Positions 32,587 to 42,363 are shown, counted from the stretch's first letter. The stretch: 64,000 bases of DNA from an uncultured Draconibacterium sp. (GCF_963675585.1 NZ_OY776414.1:3823001-3887000), one strand, 5' to 3'. Made by a program: numbers and translations. The notes: generated by a model not told the origin, from the sequence alone.

Positions 32587-34173
32587 TTATAAAAACATTG
32601 TAATTAACTGTACAAAAACGATTAACAGCACCATTGCTACAGGATAAACCGTTGCATAGGCGATGGAATGCGCGTTAGTATCGGTCATTGAATCAGCGGC
32701 AGCAAGTCCGGGAGTACTGGTCATACTTCCGCTTAATGCGCCCATCAAACTTAAAATATTCATTTTAAAAAACCATTTGCCTGCTAATCCTGCAATTAAC
32801 ATTGGTAGAATTGTAATGGCAGCACCATATAGAAACAGTTCAATTCCGTAATCGTTAAAGGTATCAACAATTTTTGCACCTGCTCCGGTACCTACAGCAG
32901 CTAAAAACAATATCAATCCTAACTGTCGTATCAATTGATTGGCTGCCCCGGTCATAGTCCACAACACCGGCCCCGTTTTTCCAATCCGACTCAATATAAG
33001 TGCTATTATTAATACACCTCCGGTGAGTCCGGCACTAAACGAAAACGATCCCAGGTTAATGCTAATTTTTCCGACTAAAACTCCCAGAATTATTCCCAAA
33101 GCAACAGGCAAAATATCGGTATCAGAAAGCCTTTTCTGGTCATTCCCAAAAATCTTCGCTACCATTTCCATATTGGCTTTACTACTGGCAATCACCAACT
33201 TATCACCAAATTGCAATTTTGAGTTTGGCGAAGGCGAAATATCAATTCCCGATCTGCGAATCCGGGTAATAGTAGCATTGTAGGTGTGCAACAAGTTCAG
33301 TTGTCCGATGGTAATATTTACAACCTCTTTGTTGGTCACCAATACCGAACGAACATCGTATTTAGGATCTAATGCTATTTCTTGTTCAGTGTCAGGGCCA
33401 ATCAAAAGTTCTACATTTCTCAATGCCTCTTCAGTACCTACAGCTTTTATCAGATCGCCTTTATGAAGTACCAGTTCGGGAGTTGGAATTATGGCATTTC
33501 CGTTGTGTACCACACGCGAAACAACAGCTTTGGTCATAAAACGAATACGCAATTCTCCTATTGATTTGTTGACCACATTTTCATTCTCTACCACAAAATT
33601 ACGTTTTAACACTTCCGGAAATTCCTTTTCCAGTTTTGCTTTGTACTCGTCCTCTGATTTTTTAACTGAAACCCGGATTATTTTCGGCAAAAAGCGAATA
33701 AAAAGTATTACTCCAATTACCCCAAACGGATAACCAACTCCGTAGCCAATTGAAGCCAAAGGAGAGCCGGTATAATCGATGGCAGCAGCTAAACCCGGTG
33801 TACTTGTAAGGGCGCCTGTTAACAACCCAACCGCAATATTCGTATCAACATGAAAAACAGCAATAATTGCTACCGTAATTAACGCTGCTATGGTAATTAA
33901 AAGAACAGCAAAAGACGCAAGTTGCCGGCCTTCCTTTTTAAACGACTCAAAAAATCCCGGACCGGCCTGAATTCCAATGGTAAAAATAAAAAGTACCAAT
34001 CCCAGATATTGGAAGTCGAGCGGAATAATAATACCGTAATGACCAAAAATAAGTGCCACAAAAATTACTGCCGAAACATCTAAGGATAAACCAAATATTT
34101 TTATCCGCCCCAGTATAAAACCGAGGGCAACAATTAAGAAAAGAGCAAAATAGCTATGCGTTAGTAGTTCCAT
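32587..34173 (-). CDS. AspT/YidE/YbjL-type transporter with two RCK_C domains
   Basis: A 528-residue inner-membrane protein in two transmembrane halves. Both halves end in the repeated GALTSTPGLAAA / GSMTSTPGLAAADSM signature of the aspartate:alanine exchanger family. Between them (~residues 190-350) lie two TrkA-C/RCK_C regulatory domains (VVSRVVHNGNAIIPTPELVL with LHKGDLIKAVGTEEAL, and TITRIRRSGIDISPSP with FGDKLVIASS). Substrate is unknown; family members move dicarboxylates or amino acids. The gene is convergent with the thioredoxin gene, five bases apart. Confidence 0.88.
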   Translation of the reverse strand: MELLTHSYFALFLIVALGFILGRIKIFGLSLDVSAVIFVALIFGHYGIIIPLDFQYLGLVLFIFTIGIQAGPGFFESFKKEGRQLASFAVLLITIAALITVAIIAVFHVDTNIAVGLLTGALTSTPGLAAAIDYTGSPLASIGYGVGYPFGVIGVILFIRFLPKIIRVSVKKSEDEYKAKLEKEFPEVLKRNFVVENENVVNKSIGELRIRFMTKAVVSRVVHNGNAIIPTPELVLHKGDLIKAVGTEEALRNVELLIGPDTEQEIALDPKYDVRSVLVTNKEVVNITIGQLNLLHTYNATITRIRRSGIDISPSPNSKLQFGDKLVIASSKANMEMVAKIFGNDQKRLSDTDILPVALGIILGVLVGKISINLGSFSFSAGLTGGVLIIALILSRIGKTGPVLWTMTGAANQLIRQLGLILFLAAVGTGAGAKIVDTFNDYGIELFLYGAAITILPMLIAGLAGKWFFKMNILSLMGALSGSMTSTPGLAAADSMTDTNAHSIAYATVYPVAMVLLIVFVQLITMFL

Positions 34174-34551
34174 TTCTTGTTTGAGTTAAAATGCAAAGTT
34201 AGTGAATTGTTTATGCCCCATCGTTTTTCAGATATGGAATAGCACTGTATTAAATGAATTTAATATTGAAGGTTAAACTAAACCATTAACCACTGGAAGT
34301 ACATCGATTTAGTTTGAATGAAATTGAAATTGAACCAAGAATGGAATATGAGTAAAAAGGAATGAGTGGTGAGAGAAGAATATAGATGCCAATAAGTTTT
34401 TCAATACTCAAATCCTATAAAATGAAAGTTTATAGAAACTAAAGTAGCTGGAATAAATTGCAGGGGTTAAACCATTAACCAGAATATGAAAAATCCGGAT
34501 AAGTCACTCTGACTTTCCGGATTTGATGTTTAAAATATTTTACAAAACCTG
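34174..34551. other. Intergenic region between the transporter and pepE
   Basis: No gene is seen. It contains the pepE terminator near its right end and a 14-bp direct repeat, TAAACCATTAACCA, at 34279-34292 and 34468-34481, of unknown meaning. Confidence 0.6.
34491..34524 (-). terminator. Terminator of pepE
   Basis: AAATCCGGA-AAGTC / GACTT-TCCGGATTT stem with one internal mismatch; on the minus strand a TTTTT run follows. It lies 27 bp after the pepE stop. Confidence 0.85.
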
Positions 34552-35256
34552 CTACAACAGAAAACTAAAATCGTCGCCGGCATACAATTCAATTGGCTCC
34601 TGTCCTTTTTTAAATATTCGGCACGAGCGTTCTCCTATCAGTTCAATTTGTCCATCTTCCACTTTAAACATAGTACCTTCCCGAAGTCCGGCAACATAAC
34701 AGTTCGGATTAATCTCCAAAAATTCCTCAATCCGTTGCTGACGTGTTTCTCCTCCATGGCCTTCCGGATTTGCATCGAGGTAATGAGGATTAATCTGGAA
34801 AGGAATCAAACCGGCACAATCAAATCCCAGCGGGTCGACAATAGGCATATCGTTGGTTGTTCGAAGTGTCGGACATGCTACATTCGAACCAGCACTCCAT
34901 CCCATGTAAGGAGTTCCGTTAAATGACTTCTCGCGAATTGGATTTAGCAGTTTTTGTTCGTGCAACATACGCACCAGCTGCCAGGTATTTCCACCTCCTA
35001 CAACAATTGCTTCAGCCTGCTCAACCGCTTTTACCGGATTATCAAAAGTATGTAGTCCAACTACGTGGTGCCCAATTTCGGCAAAACGTTCTTCCACTTT
35101 TTCGGTATACGTATCAAACGAAAAAGTTACCGCTGCATAGGGAATAAAAACAGCAGTTACAGGTTTCTCACCAAGAAATTTTTTTATTTCATTTTTAGGG
35201 TAATCCAAATAAGGTTCACCCGGCATTGTAGAGTTACTTATTAGTAGTAGTTTCAT
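34552..35256 (-). CDS. pepE: Dipeptidase E (peptidase S51)
   Basis: A 234-residue cytoplasmic serine peptidase that hydrolyses Asp-X dipeptides. The nucleophile elbow is GWSAGSN with Ser121; the GGGNTWQL loop and the C-terminal part of the triad (MPIVDPLGFD and INPHYLDANPEG, His near 157) are in place. Length and spacing are those of the Escherichia coli enzyme. Transcribed alone, ending at the hairpin at 34491-34524. Confidence 0.93.
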   Translation of the reverse strand: MKLLLISNSTMPGEPYLDYPKNEIKKFLGEKPVTAVFIPYAAVTFSFDTYTEKVEERFAEIGHHVVGLHTFDNPVKAVEQAEAIVVGGGNTWQLVRMLHEQKLLNPIREKSFNGTPYMGWSAGSNVACPTLRTTNDMPIVDPLGFDCAGLIPFQINPHYLDANPEGHGGETRQQRIEEFLEINPNCYVAGLREGTMFKVEDGQIELIGERSCRIFKKGQEPIELYAGDDFSFLL

Positions 35257-35373
35257 GTTATAAAAGTTGTCGGCATTCGGAAATCCGATGACCGGAGTAA
35301 TAAATTTTCGTATTCAGGCGCAAGTACCGAAATGTTACAAAATCTATCAATGACAATTATCGGGTTTTATGCT

Positions 35374-36147
35374 TCATTTTTCATACAAATCATTCAAATC
35401 ACACTCTGCCAGTTCTACAAAATAATCAGCGATTTTTGTGGTAACGTCATCCAGAAATTTACGCCCTTTTTCGGCGTTTGATTTTTTGGGATTTCCCACA
35501 CCGGTGTCTTCCGATACTTTATCCCATTTCCGGGGTGCCCAGGCAATTTTATTTTTCAAACCATTTAGTTTGAACAGTTTGGCATCACCATTTCCTGCTT
35601 CTTTTAGCGGTAAAACCAAATCAGGAAAGTAGTGCATAATTATACTGGTTTCCATTTCGTTGGCATGGTCGCCGGGCTCTTCAAAATAGAGTTCCGTATC
35701 CATAATTTTAAACCATTCAACCAGCGAGATAAACACATCGGGAAACTTTGGTTGAAGTTCACGAACCAGTGGTTTAAAATCGTTTCCACCGTGTCCGTTC
35801 ATTAACACCAGCTTTTTTATTCCCTGCCCATTCAGTGCCGTCAAAATATCTTCCAGAATTATTAATTGTGTTGATGGCCGGGTATGCAAACAAAACGGCA
35901 AATGTATTTGACCAACATTTTGTGCACCAAGCGGAATAACGGGCAACACCATTATTTTTGCTCCCCTATTCCATGCCTTGGCCGCAGCATCTTCGGCAAT
36001 TTTCGATGTTTCCAGCGAATCGGTACCATAGGGCAAATGATAATTGTGTGGTTCGGTAGCACCCCAGGGCAAAATGGCAACTTCGTATTTTTGGTGTTTT
36101 ACTTGTTTCCAATTGGTTTCTTCCAGCATATACGGTTTCATATTCAA
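35374..36147 (-). CDS. Creatininase family amidohydrolase
   Basis: A 257-residue metal-dependent hydrolase. LPWGATEPHNYHLPYGTD supplies the metal ligands (Glu32, His34, Asp43), and LVLMNGHGGNDF and GDHANEMETSIIMHYFPDLV supply the rest of the site. The family includes creatininase and enzymes acting on formamido- and pterin compounds (e.g. MftE, ArfB), so substrate cannot be named. The start may be the ATG at 36147 or two codons later (MKPYMLEE). No related pathway genes are adjacent. Confidence 0.85.
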   Translation of the reverse strand: MNMKPYMLEETNWKQVKHQKYEVAILPWGATEPHNYHLPYGTDSLETSKIAEDAAAKAWNRGAKIMVLPVIPLGAQNVGQIHLPFCLHTRPSTQLIILEDILTALNGQGIKKLVLMNGHGGNDFKPLVRELQPKFPDVFISLVEWFKIMDTELYFEEPGDHANEMETSIIMHYFPDLVLPLKEAGNGDAKLFKLNGLKNKIAWAPRKWDKVSEDTGVGNPKKSNAEKGRKFLDDVTTKIADYFVELAECDLNDLYEK

Positions 36148-36205
36148 CAGTTTTTGCAGGCGAAATTAAGCAAATCGGTAAGTTATTGTTGTCAATGGTA
36201 TGTGT

Positions 36206-37036
36206 TTAAAAACGCAATAATGTAATTCCAACCGTAAATGGAGTTAATTCAGGTCCTTTCTCATTTTTAAAAAGCGGCATCAGATCGTAACTCGCAAACA
36301 CATTAAACCACCTGTAACCGGTACGTACCATCAGCGAATACGTAAATGGTTGGATTGAAAAATGATCGTCGACTTTTAGCTTTTCCTTTTGATCGGTTTT
36401 GTATTTTATTTTAGTATGGCTGCCAAGGCGCAAACTCCCCATTAATCCGGCCGAAATATAAACCCGGTTATCGTAATGATTTACCGGAATTTGCCACTCC
36501 ATTAACAACGGAATCGTTAACGAAACAAGTGCCAATTTCGATTTCTGATTCTGGTCGTAATACAAATACTGTGGTTGAACCACATCGTTTTCGTCTAAAT
36601 AAATTGAAGTATTGTCATCAAGCCGGTAACTCTGTAAATGCAATCCCAATCCCGTTACCAACCCCAGGGTGTTTCGATGTTTCTGTAAACCTATACTTTG
36701 CTGAACTATGTTAAAATAGGCCGAATTTGAACGAAAGATATCATTCTCCAAAAACTCCGAATCATAAGCCGAATAGTCTGTTTTTACCAACATATTAAAG
36801 CCAAAATCGATTCCGGCGTAATGTCCCGAGAATTTTGTTTTGTAGGGTGTCAGCCCGTTTCGTGTAATCTCCCGCAAATCAATTTTTCTTAGAATTTTTT
36901 CAGTTCTTTTTTGAACCGGTACAATTGTATCCGTTTCCTGTGCATAAGAAACAAACAAGAAATGAGTTAAAAACAGAATTGAAAGGAAGTATCTCAATAC
37001 AAATGGTTTTGTTTTCAGTGGCTTTCTACGATTCAT
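36206..37036 (-). CDS. Outer-membrane beta-barrel protein
   Basis: A 276-residue protein with an N-terminal signal (FLTHFLFVSYAQ). It then has alternating beta strands (YAGIDFGFNMLV, LGLVTGLGLHLQSYRL, VSLTIPLLMEWQIPV, VYISAGLMGSLRLGS) and ends in Phe within VGITLLRF, the usual outer-membrane insertion signal. It resembles Bacteroidota OMP_b-brl/PorT-like small barrels. Function unknown. Confidence 0.75.
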   Translation of the reverse strand: MNRRKPLKTKPFVLRYFLSILFLTHFLFVSYAQETDTIVPVQKRTEKILRKIDLREITRNGLTPYKTKFSGHYAGIDFGFNMLVKTDYSAYDSEFLENDIFRSNSAYFNIVQQSIGLQKHRNTLGLVTGLGLHLQSYRLDDNTSIYLDENDVVQPQYLYYDQNQKSKLALVSLTIPLLMEWQIPVNHYDNRVYISAGLMGSLRLGSHTKIKYKTDQKEKLKVDDHFSIQPFTYSLMVRTGYRWFNVFASYDLMPLFKNEKGPELTPFTVGITLLRF

Positions 37037-37198
37037 AATTCAACTTTTAGTTTGAATAAGAACAAACAAATGTAAGAGAATCATGTTGAATTTGAGGTCA
37101 AATTTTTGTCAAAAAAAATTAAAAGTGTTTCAAATCGGAAACTGCAAAGCTCATTTCAGGTTCATGTTAAGTTTATATACCGATTGATTTTCTCATAA

Positions 37199-37231
37199 TT
37201 GCCTGAATTTCATTTTAAAAGAATACCTTTG
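37199..37231 (+). promoter_or_regulatory. Candidate promoter of the DEAD-box helicase gene
   Basis: TACCTTTG at 37224-37231 matches TAnnTTTG; TTG at 37199-37201 lies 22 bp upstream. The start codon is 23 bp downstream. Confidence 0.55.
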
Positions 37232-37254
37232 CGCCCAAATTTTAGAAGATAAGA

Positions 37255-38994
37255 ATGACATTATTTAAAGAAATGGGGCTTAGTACCGAAATTCAATCGG
37301 CGATTGAAGAACTTGGTTTTGAGCAACCTACTCCAGTACAGGAACAAACGATTCCTTTTTTACTGGAAAGCACGCAAGACGTGGTCGCGCTAGCTCAAAC
37401 CGGAACCGGGAAAACAGCTGCATTTGGTTTGCCAATCATCCAACAGGTTGATACGGCAAAAAGATCTATTCAGGCTTTAATATTAAGCCCTACTCGTGAG
37501 TTGGCCATGCAAATTGCCAACGATTTGCAAAAATACTCGAAAAACACACCTAATTTCAAAAGTGCCGTAGTTTACGGTGGCTCTGATATTCGTGCACAAA
37601 TTAAAGAGCTCGAAAGAGGACCACAAGTTGTTGTGGGAACACCTGGACGTACTCTTGATTTAATCAAGCGTAGTAAGTTGAAAGTAACCGAAATTCGTTG
37701 GGTAGTACTCGATGAAGCCGACGAAATGCTTTCCATGGGATTTAAAGACGATTTGGATGCAATTTTGGAAAACTCTCCGGAAGAGAAACAAACACTTCTT
37801 TTTTCGGCAACAATGCCAAAAGAAATCATTGCCATTTCGCAAAAGTACATGAAAGATATTCATGAAATATCGGTAGGCAAACGAAACATGGGTGCCGATA
37901 CAGTTGAACACAACTACTATTTGGTACATGCAAAAGACCGTTATCTGGCACTAAAACGTATTGCCGACGTAAATCCAAACATCTACGGAATAATTTTCTG
38001 TCGCACGCGTGCAGAGACGAAAGATGTTGCCGATAAATTAATGCAGGATGGCTACAATGCCGATGCACTGCACGGTGATTTGTCGCAGGCGCAACGCGAC
38101 CATGTAATGGCACGTTTCCGTGGTAAACATTTACAAATGTTAGTGGCTACCGATGTGGCAGCCCGTGGTTTGGATGTTAACGATTTAACGCACGTAATCA
38201 ACTACAACTTACCTGATGATCCGGAAGTATATGTACACCGAAGCGGACGTACCGGACGTGCAGGAAAACAAGGGGTTTCTATTACCTTGATTCACATGCG
38301 TGAAAAAGGGAAACTGAAACAAGTTGAACGTTCAATCAACAAACCTTTTGTGAAAAAGGATGTTCCTTCAGGCAAAGTTATTTGCGAGAAACAGCTTTTT
38401 AGCCTGATTGACAGAGTTGAAAAAATTGAAGTAAACGACGAACAGATTGGCGAATTTATGCCGGTTATTTATAAAAAACTGGCCTGGTTAGAACGTGAAG
38501 AACTGATTAAACATTTTGTTTCGATTGAATTTAACCGTTTTTTGCAGTACTACGAAAATGCGCCGGATATTAATGTTGATGAAGCGCGCGAAAAAGAATT
38601 CGGGCGTGGAGATCGCGATCGTGGCAGACGCGGACGTGACGACAGAGGTAGAGATCGTGGCGAAAGAGATCGTGGCGACAGAGGCAGAAACCGGGGACGA
38701 GAAGAAAGAGTACGCGGAGACCGTGGAGAAGGACGCCGAAACAGTGGTTATGAGTTTTCAAGATTTTTCTTCAACATGGGGAAAAAGAATGGAATCAGTA
38801 AACGTACAATCATTGATTTGGTAAACCAGAACATGCCGGGTAAAAGTGTTGAAATTGGCAACATCGAAGTGTTAAAAGGCTTCTCATTTTTCGAAATCGA
38901 CAAACGTTACGAAAAAGAGATTGTAAAAAACTTTAAAAATGCCTCGTACAAAGGTCAGCGCGTTGGAATTGAAATTGCCGGAAAGAAAAAGTAA
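37255..38994 (+). CDS. DEAD-box RNA helicase with DbpA-like RNA-binding tail
   Basis: A 579-residue helicase. The Q motif (FEQPTPVQEQTIP), Walker A AQTGTGKT (Lys53), PTRELA, DEAD in VVLDEADEML, SAT, then ARGLDV and HRSGRTGRAG are all present. A ~55-residue linker from about residue 443 is almost entirely Arg, Asp and Gly with repeated RGDRGR-like units. A C-terminal DbpA-type RNA-binding domain follows (FFNMGKKNGISKRTIIDLV). The whole matches the DeaD/CsdA type used in ribosome assembly and cold growth. Single gene with its own promoter and a terminator at 39016-39043. Confidence 0.95.
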   Translation: MTLFKEMGLSTEIQSAIEELGFEQPTPVQEQTIPFLLESTQDVVALAQTGTGKTAAFGLPIIQQVDTAKRSIQALILSPTRELAMQIANDLQKYSKNTPNFKSAVVYGGSDIRAQIKELERGPQVVVGTPGRTLDLIKRSKLKVTEIRWVVLDEADEMLSMGFKDDLDAILENSPEEKQTLLFSATMPKEIIAISQKYMKDIHEISVGKRNMGADTVEHNYYLVHAKDRYLALKRIADVNPNIYGIIFCRTRAETKDVADKLMQDGYNADALHGDLSQAQRDHVMARFRGKHLQMLVATDVAARGLDVNDLTHVINYNLPDDPEVYVHRSGRTGRAGKQGVSITLIHMREKGKLKQVERSINKPFVKKDVPSGKVICEKQLFSLIDRVEKIEVNDEQIGEFMPVIYKKLAWLEREELIKHFVSIEFNRFLQYYENAPDINVDEAREKEFGRGDRDRGRRGRDDRGRDRGERDRGDRGRNRGREERVRGDRGEGRRNSGYEFSRFFFNMGKKNGISKRTIIDLVNQNMPGKSVEIGNIEVLKGFSFFEIDKRYEKEIVKNFKNASYKGQRVGIEIAGKKK

Positions 38995-39015
38995 ATCACT
39001 TTTCACAGATATAGT

Positions 39016-39043
39016 AAAAGCTGCAAATTTATTTGCGGCTTTT
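39016..39043. terminator. Bidirectional terminator between helicase and TfoX-like genes
   Basis: AAAAGCTGCAAA / TTTGCGGCTTTT stem (one G-U pair) with a 4-base loop, followed by ATTTTGCCTTTTTC. It overlaps the last bases of the convergent gene. Confidence 0.85.
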
Positions 39044-39392
39044 ATTTTGCCTTTTTCTTTTTGCCCGATTTTGCCTTCGGATTAAAATTCAGGCAGCGTT
39101 TCACCCACTTATCAAGGTCTTCTTCCATGTCAACTCCTTCAGGAGCCACGTACAAATAACCTTTCATTGGCCGATGGGTAAAATCCATAATCCGGCAAGC
39201 TGTTTCCTGTAAAAACTCATCCTGATTTTCGGGATCGATGCGTACCATTAAATCTTCCTTTACTATTCCTACACACATTTTTTCATCCACCATAAAACAG
39301 ATTCCGCCAAACATAAGTTTCTCCTCAAATGAAGTTTGAAAGCCTTTAAGAGAAGCACGAACCCGGTCGGCTAAAAATTCGTTGTATGCCAT
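39042..39392 (-). CDS. TfoX/Sxy N-terminal domain protein
   Basis: A 116-residue protein consisting only of the TfoX N-terminal domain: MFGGICFMVDEKMCVGI after a helical start, then VRIDPENQDEFL and RPMKGYLYVAPEGVD, with a Lys-rich tail (KAKSGKKKKAK). The Sxy/TfoX proteins that induce competence carry an additional C-terminal helix-hairpin domain, which is absent here. Stand-alone copies are common and uncharacterised. It lies 11 bp downstream of the inositol-phosphatase-family gene on the same strand. Confidence 0.85.
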   Translation of the reverse strand: MAYNEFLADRVRASLKGFQTSFEEKLMFGGICFMVDEKMCVGIVKEDLMVRIDPENQDEFLQETACRIMDFTHRPMKGYLYVAPEGVDMEEDLDKWVKRCLNFNPKAKSGKKKKAK

Positions 39393-39403
39393 ACAATTAG
39401 GAT

Positions 39404-40201
39404 TTACTTGTTTAATAAAGAAATAACCTTTTTATGCAAGATCTTGTTCGCAGCCAGAATTTCAAAATTGCGCCCATAGTCTTCATCCCTTACACTAAAA
39501 TCCAACTTTTTCCCCTGCAAGTTGGTGGCAATTCCACCGGCTTCCTGAATTATTAAAGCAGGCCCGGCAATGTCCCATATTTTTGTAGTACGGTTGGCAC
39601 AGCCCCCAAGTTTACCGTCGGCGGTATAACAAAAATCGATTAAACAATTGGTCGATCGAAGATTGCGAATATTCTGAACCAGTAGCTCAATTGTTTTGGC
39701 TTCTTGTTTTGTTTTCCCGGGTTCATCTGAAAAATCGAGCGAATAAGCCATCAGAATATTTTTTAGGTCTCGCTCTTTGGAAACCGAAATTGGATGACCA
39801 TTTAAAGTCGCCCCTTCCCCAATTTCTGCAAAATACAATTGATCTTGCACGGGCAAATAACAGCCGGCCATAAGCGGTTTAAAATCTTTCAGTACACATA
39901 TAATTACACCAAACCATGGAATTCCGGCAGCAAAATTAGACGTGCCGTCAATGGGATCAGCTACCCAGGTATACTCCGATTTTTTATTCCGGAAACCTGT
40001 TTCTTCGCCCAAAAGATTGTGCGCAGGAAACTCGTCTGAAATTACCTGCATAATTCGTTTTTCAGAATCAACATCGGTTTTTGTTACAATGCTGCTCTGG
40101 CTTTCTTTAACCGTATAATCGTTTATTTTCCCAAAGTTTGCCAGTAGTATTTTTCCGGCATCGTATAACGCTGTGTGCAATGTCTGTTTCATCATTACCA
40201 T
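39404..40201 (-). CDS. Inositol monophosphatase family protein
   Basis: A 265-residue Mg2+/Li+-type phosphatase. Metal-binding motifs are GEETGFRN, WVADPIDGTSNFAAG (DPIDGT) and IWDIAGPALIIQEAGG, all intact. Members include inositol monophosphatase, CysQ-like 3'-nucleotidases and bisphosphatases; the sequence alone does not separate them. The first ATG is at 40201, with alternatives two and three codons on (MMKQTL, MKQTL). Likely co-transcribed with the TfoX-like gene. Confidence 0.9.
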   Translation of the reverse strand: MVMMKQTLHTALYDAGKILLANFGKINDYTVKESQSSIVTKTDVDSEKRIMQVISDEFPAHNLLGEETGFRNKKSEYTWVADPIDGTSNFAAGIPWFGVIICVLKDFKPLMAGCYLPVQDQLYFAEIGEGATLNGHPISVSKERDLKNILMAYSLDFSDEPGKTKQEAKTIELLVQNIRNLRSTNCLIDFCYTADGKLGGCANRTTKIWDIAGPALIIQEAGGIATNLQGKKLDFSVRDEDYGRNFEILAANKILHKKVISLLNK

Positions 40202-40444
40202 TTTAAAACAAAAAATTAACTCTACTAAAATTCCTGTTTACGAAATTAGGCAATCGCAACAAGAAAATGCTTCAATCCTTACAAATTCCCATTCGTAGCT
40301 AAATATCCCCCACTCAGCAAGTCTTTTTTTTTAATGTTTTTCGAAAGAACGAATTTTGAATCATCAAATAATAAGGAAAAGTCAGAAACATAAAAACGAT
40401 AGTATTTTATTTCGCAGGAGTTTTACTAACTTTATTTTCACAAA

Positions 40445-41497
40445 ATGCTACATCCAACAAATAATAAAAGCCTTTCTCAGAAATTAATATGGCACCTTAA
40501 ACTAGTGCTCGGCGCAATATTCATTTCAGCGGTATTTAGCCTCGTGCTTCAACATAAAATTATTCATTCAAGTTTGCCAAGCATGTTGGTTTTAACCTTT
40601 GTACAGCTCGAAATATTTGTGGCTTTAGGCATTTGGTTTTTTCAATCGATAAAATCCGACGATCCAAAAATTATTCAAAAGATGTTGTTTCGGCTGTTGC
40701 TTTTTTACCTGACCGTTTTGGCGATTGCTTTTGCAATGTTTTTGATACTTTTTACGTACCACTTTATAAAAAGCGGTCACGATTTTTCCTTGTATTTCCG
40801 AAGTTTTATTGAACTGAATTACGAACTGAAGAACTTTTTTATCGCCACAATTGTGGGTTTTTCGTTTGGTGCCCTCTTCTTTTTTTACACGCAATGGGCC
40901 GATGCTTTAAAAAACCTTCAAAAACTCAGGGAAGAAAAACTCATTTTTCAGTACGAAACATTAAAAAACCAGGTAAATCCTCATTTCCTTTTTAATAGCC
41001 TGAATTCGCTGTCGTCGCTCGTGAAAACCAATCCCGATTTATCGGAGGAGTTTATTTTAAAGTTATCGTCGGTGTATCGGTATATTTTAGAGAATAGCGA
41101 AAAAGAAATGGTTTCGCTTGCCACAGAACTGGAGTTTGTAAGCAATTATTTTGACCTTCAGAAAATCCGTGACGGCGAAAAAATTGATTTAAAAGTTGAG
41201 ATTATTGATGCAAAAAACATGTATATATTACCGGTTTCGTTGCAACTTTTGGTCGAAAACGCATTTAAACACAATGCAGCTACCCGAAACAATCCGTTGG
41301 AAATTGTAATCCACAACGAGGGAATGGACAAGCTAGTGGTGAGAAATAATTTACAGGAAAAAACACAACTAAAAAATTCATCGAAAATTGGCTTAAAAAA
41401 CCTAAACGAACGATGCCGGTTAATATTAAACCGCGAAATAGAAATACAGGAAAACGCTTATGAATTTGTTGTGAAAGTGCCTGTAAAATTAAAATGA
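40445..41497 (+). CDS. LytS/YehU-type sensor histidine kinase
   Basis: A 350-residue membrane sensor. Four hydrophobic spans occupy residues ~20-150 (LVLGAIFISAVFSLVLQ, MLVLTFVQLEIFVALGIWFF, LFYLTVLAIAFAMFLILF, FFIATIVGFSFGALFFF). A short coiled linker leads to the His-kinase domain with NQVNPHFLFNSLNSL (phospho-acceptor His180) and the ATPase part (LVENAFKHN, GLKNLNERC). No extracellular sensor domain is present, so the signal is probably sensed in or at the membrane. The cognate regulator follows 83 bp downstream. Confidence 0.92.
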   Translation: MLHPTNNKSLSQKLIWHLKLVLGAIFISAVFSLVLQHKIIHSSLPSMLVLTFVQLEIFVALGIWFFQSIKSDDPKIIQKMLFRLLLFYLTVLAIAFAMFLILFTYHFIKSGHDFSLYFRSFIELNYELKNFFIATIVGFSFGALFFFYTQWADALKNLQKLREEKLIFQYETLKNQVNPHFLFNSLNSLSSLVKTNPDLSEEFILKLSSVYRYILENSEKEMVSLATELEFVSNYFDLQKIRDGEKIDLKVEIIDAKNMYILPVSLQLLVENAFKHNAATRNNPLEIVIHNEGMDKLVVRNNLQEKTQLKNSSKIGLKNLNERCRLILNREIEIQENAYEFVVKVPVKLK

Positions 41498-41580
41498 GTT
41501 AAACCGTAAAAAGGAATTCTGAAAGTGCTTTGGGCAGGTTTAATTTTCCGCTTCCAACTTCAGTCTTCCGACTATCTGAT

Positions 41581-42333
41581 ATGAATATTGTAATTATAGA
41601 AGACGAAAAGCTGGCAGCTGACAAACTTCAACATTTACTCTGCCAAATTGATTCTCAGATTAGAGTTTTAGCTGTTTTAGAATCGGTTGAGGATGCTGTA
41701 AACTGGCTGGCGTCGAATAAGTCGCCCGATTTAATTTTTATGGATATTCAGCTCGATGATGGAATTTCGTTTGAAATTTTTGATGCTGTAAAGATCGATT
41801 CTCCCGTAATTTTCACCACTGCCTTCGATGAATACGCCATTCGTGCTTTTAAAGTAAACAGTGTTGATTACCTTTTAAAACCGATAGAAACGAAAGCACT
41901 GGAACTTGCACTTCAGAAATTTAATTCCATTTATGCTGAAAAAATAAGCTTTGAGGAAAGGGTTTCTCAGGTCTTTGAGCAAATTTCGAAACAATACAAA
42001 TCGCGGTTTTTTATAAAAATCGGCACAAGGTACCAGTCGGTGCAGGTGGCACAGGTTTGTTCCTTTTTTGTGGAAGAACGAAACACATTTTTGCGAACCA
42101 TCGAAGGGAAAACCTATGATCTGGATTATTCGCTCGATCAATTGCAAAAGATGGTAAACCCGGGGAAGTTCTTTCGCATCAACCGTAACTTTCTGGTGAA
42201 TATAAATTGTATCGACGAAATAATCAGCTACTCAACGAGCCGCTTAAAACTTAAATTTAAAAGCGAAAGTCGTGGCGATTTAATTGTCAGCCGCGACAAA
42301 GTTTCAGATTTTAAGCGCTGGATGGATCGATAA
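41581..42333 (+). CDS. LytTR-family response regulator
   Basis: A 250-residue regulator from the ATG at 41581 (MNIVIIEDEKLAADKL); an ATG 17 codons upstream is in frame but lacks similarity. Receiver domain residues 1-~120 with acidic Glu7/Asp8, phospho-acceptor Asp55 (LIFMDIQLDDG) and Lys in VDYLLKP. The LytTR DNA-binding domain is residues ~145-250 (FFIKIGTRYQSV, FRINRNFLVNINCIDEI). It pairs with the preceding kinase. Targets unknown. Confidence 0.93.
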   Translation: MNIVIIEDEKLAADKLQHLLCQIDSQIRVLAVLESVEDAVNWLASNKSPDLIFMDIQLDDGISFEIFDAVKIDSPVIFTTAFDEYAIRAFKVNSVDYLLKPIETKALELALQKFNSIYAEKISFEERVSQVFEQISKQYKSRFFIKIGTRYQSVQVAQVCSFFVEERNTFLRTIEGKTYDLDYSLDQLQKMVNPGKFFRINRNFLVNINCIDEIISYSTSRLKLKFKSESRGDLIVSRDKVSDFKRWMDR

Positions 42334-42363
42334 CTTAATAAATAACAACAAGATACAAACAAA

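Noticed and set aside
34279-34481. 14-bp repeat TAAACCATTAACCA as an attachment site
   Set aside because: The two copies bracket only 175 bp of gene-free DNA and no recombinase is nearby.
37660-37929. Minus-strand frames inside the helicase gene, and similar antisense frames in other long genes
   Set aside because: They are antisense shadows of strongly conserved coding sequence with no recognisable domains.
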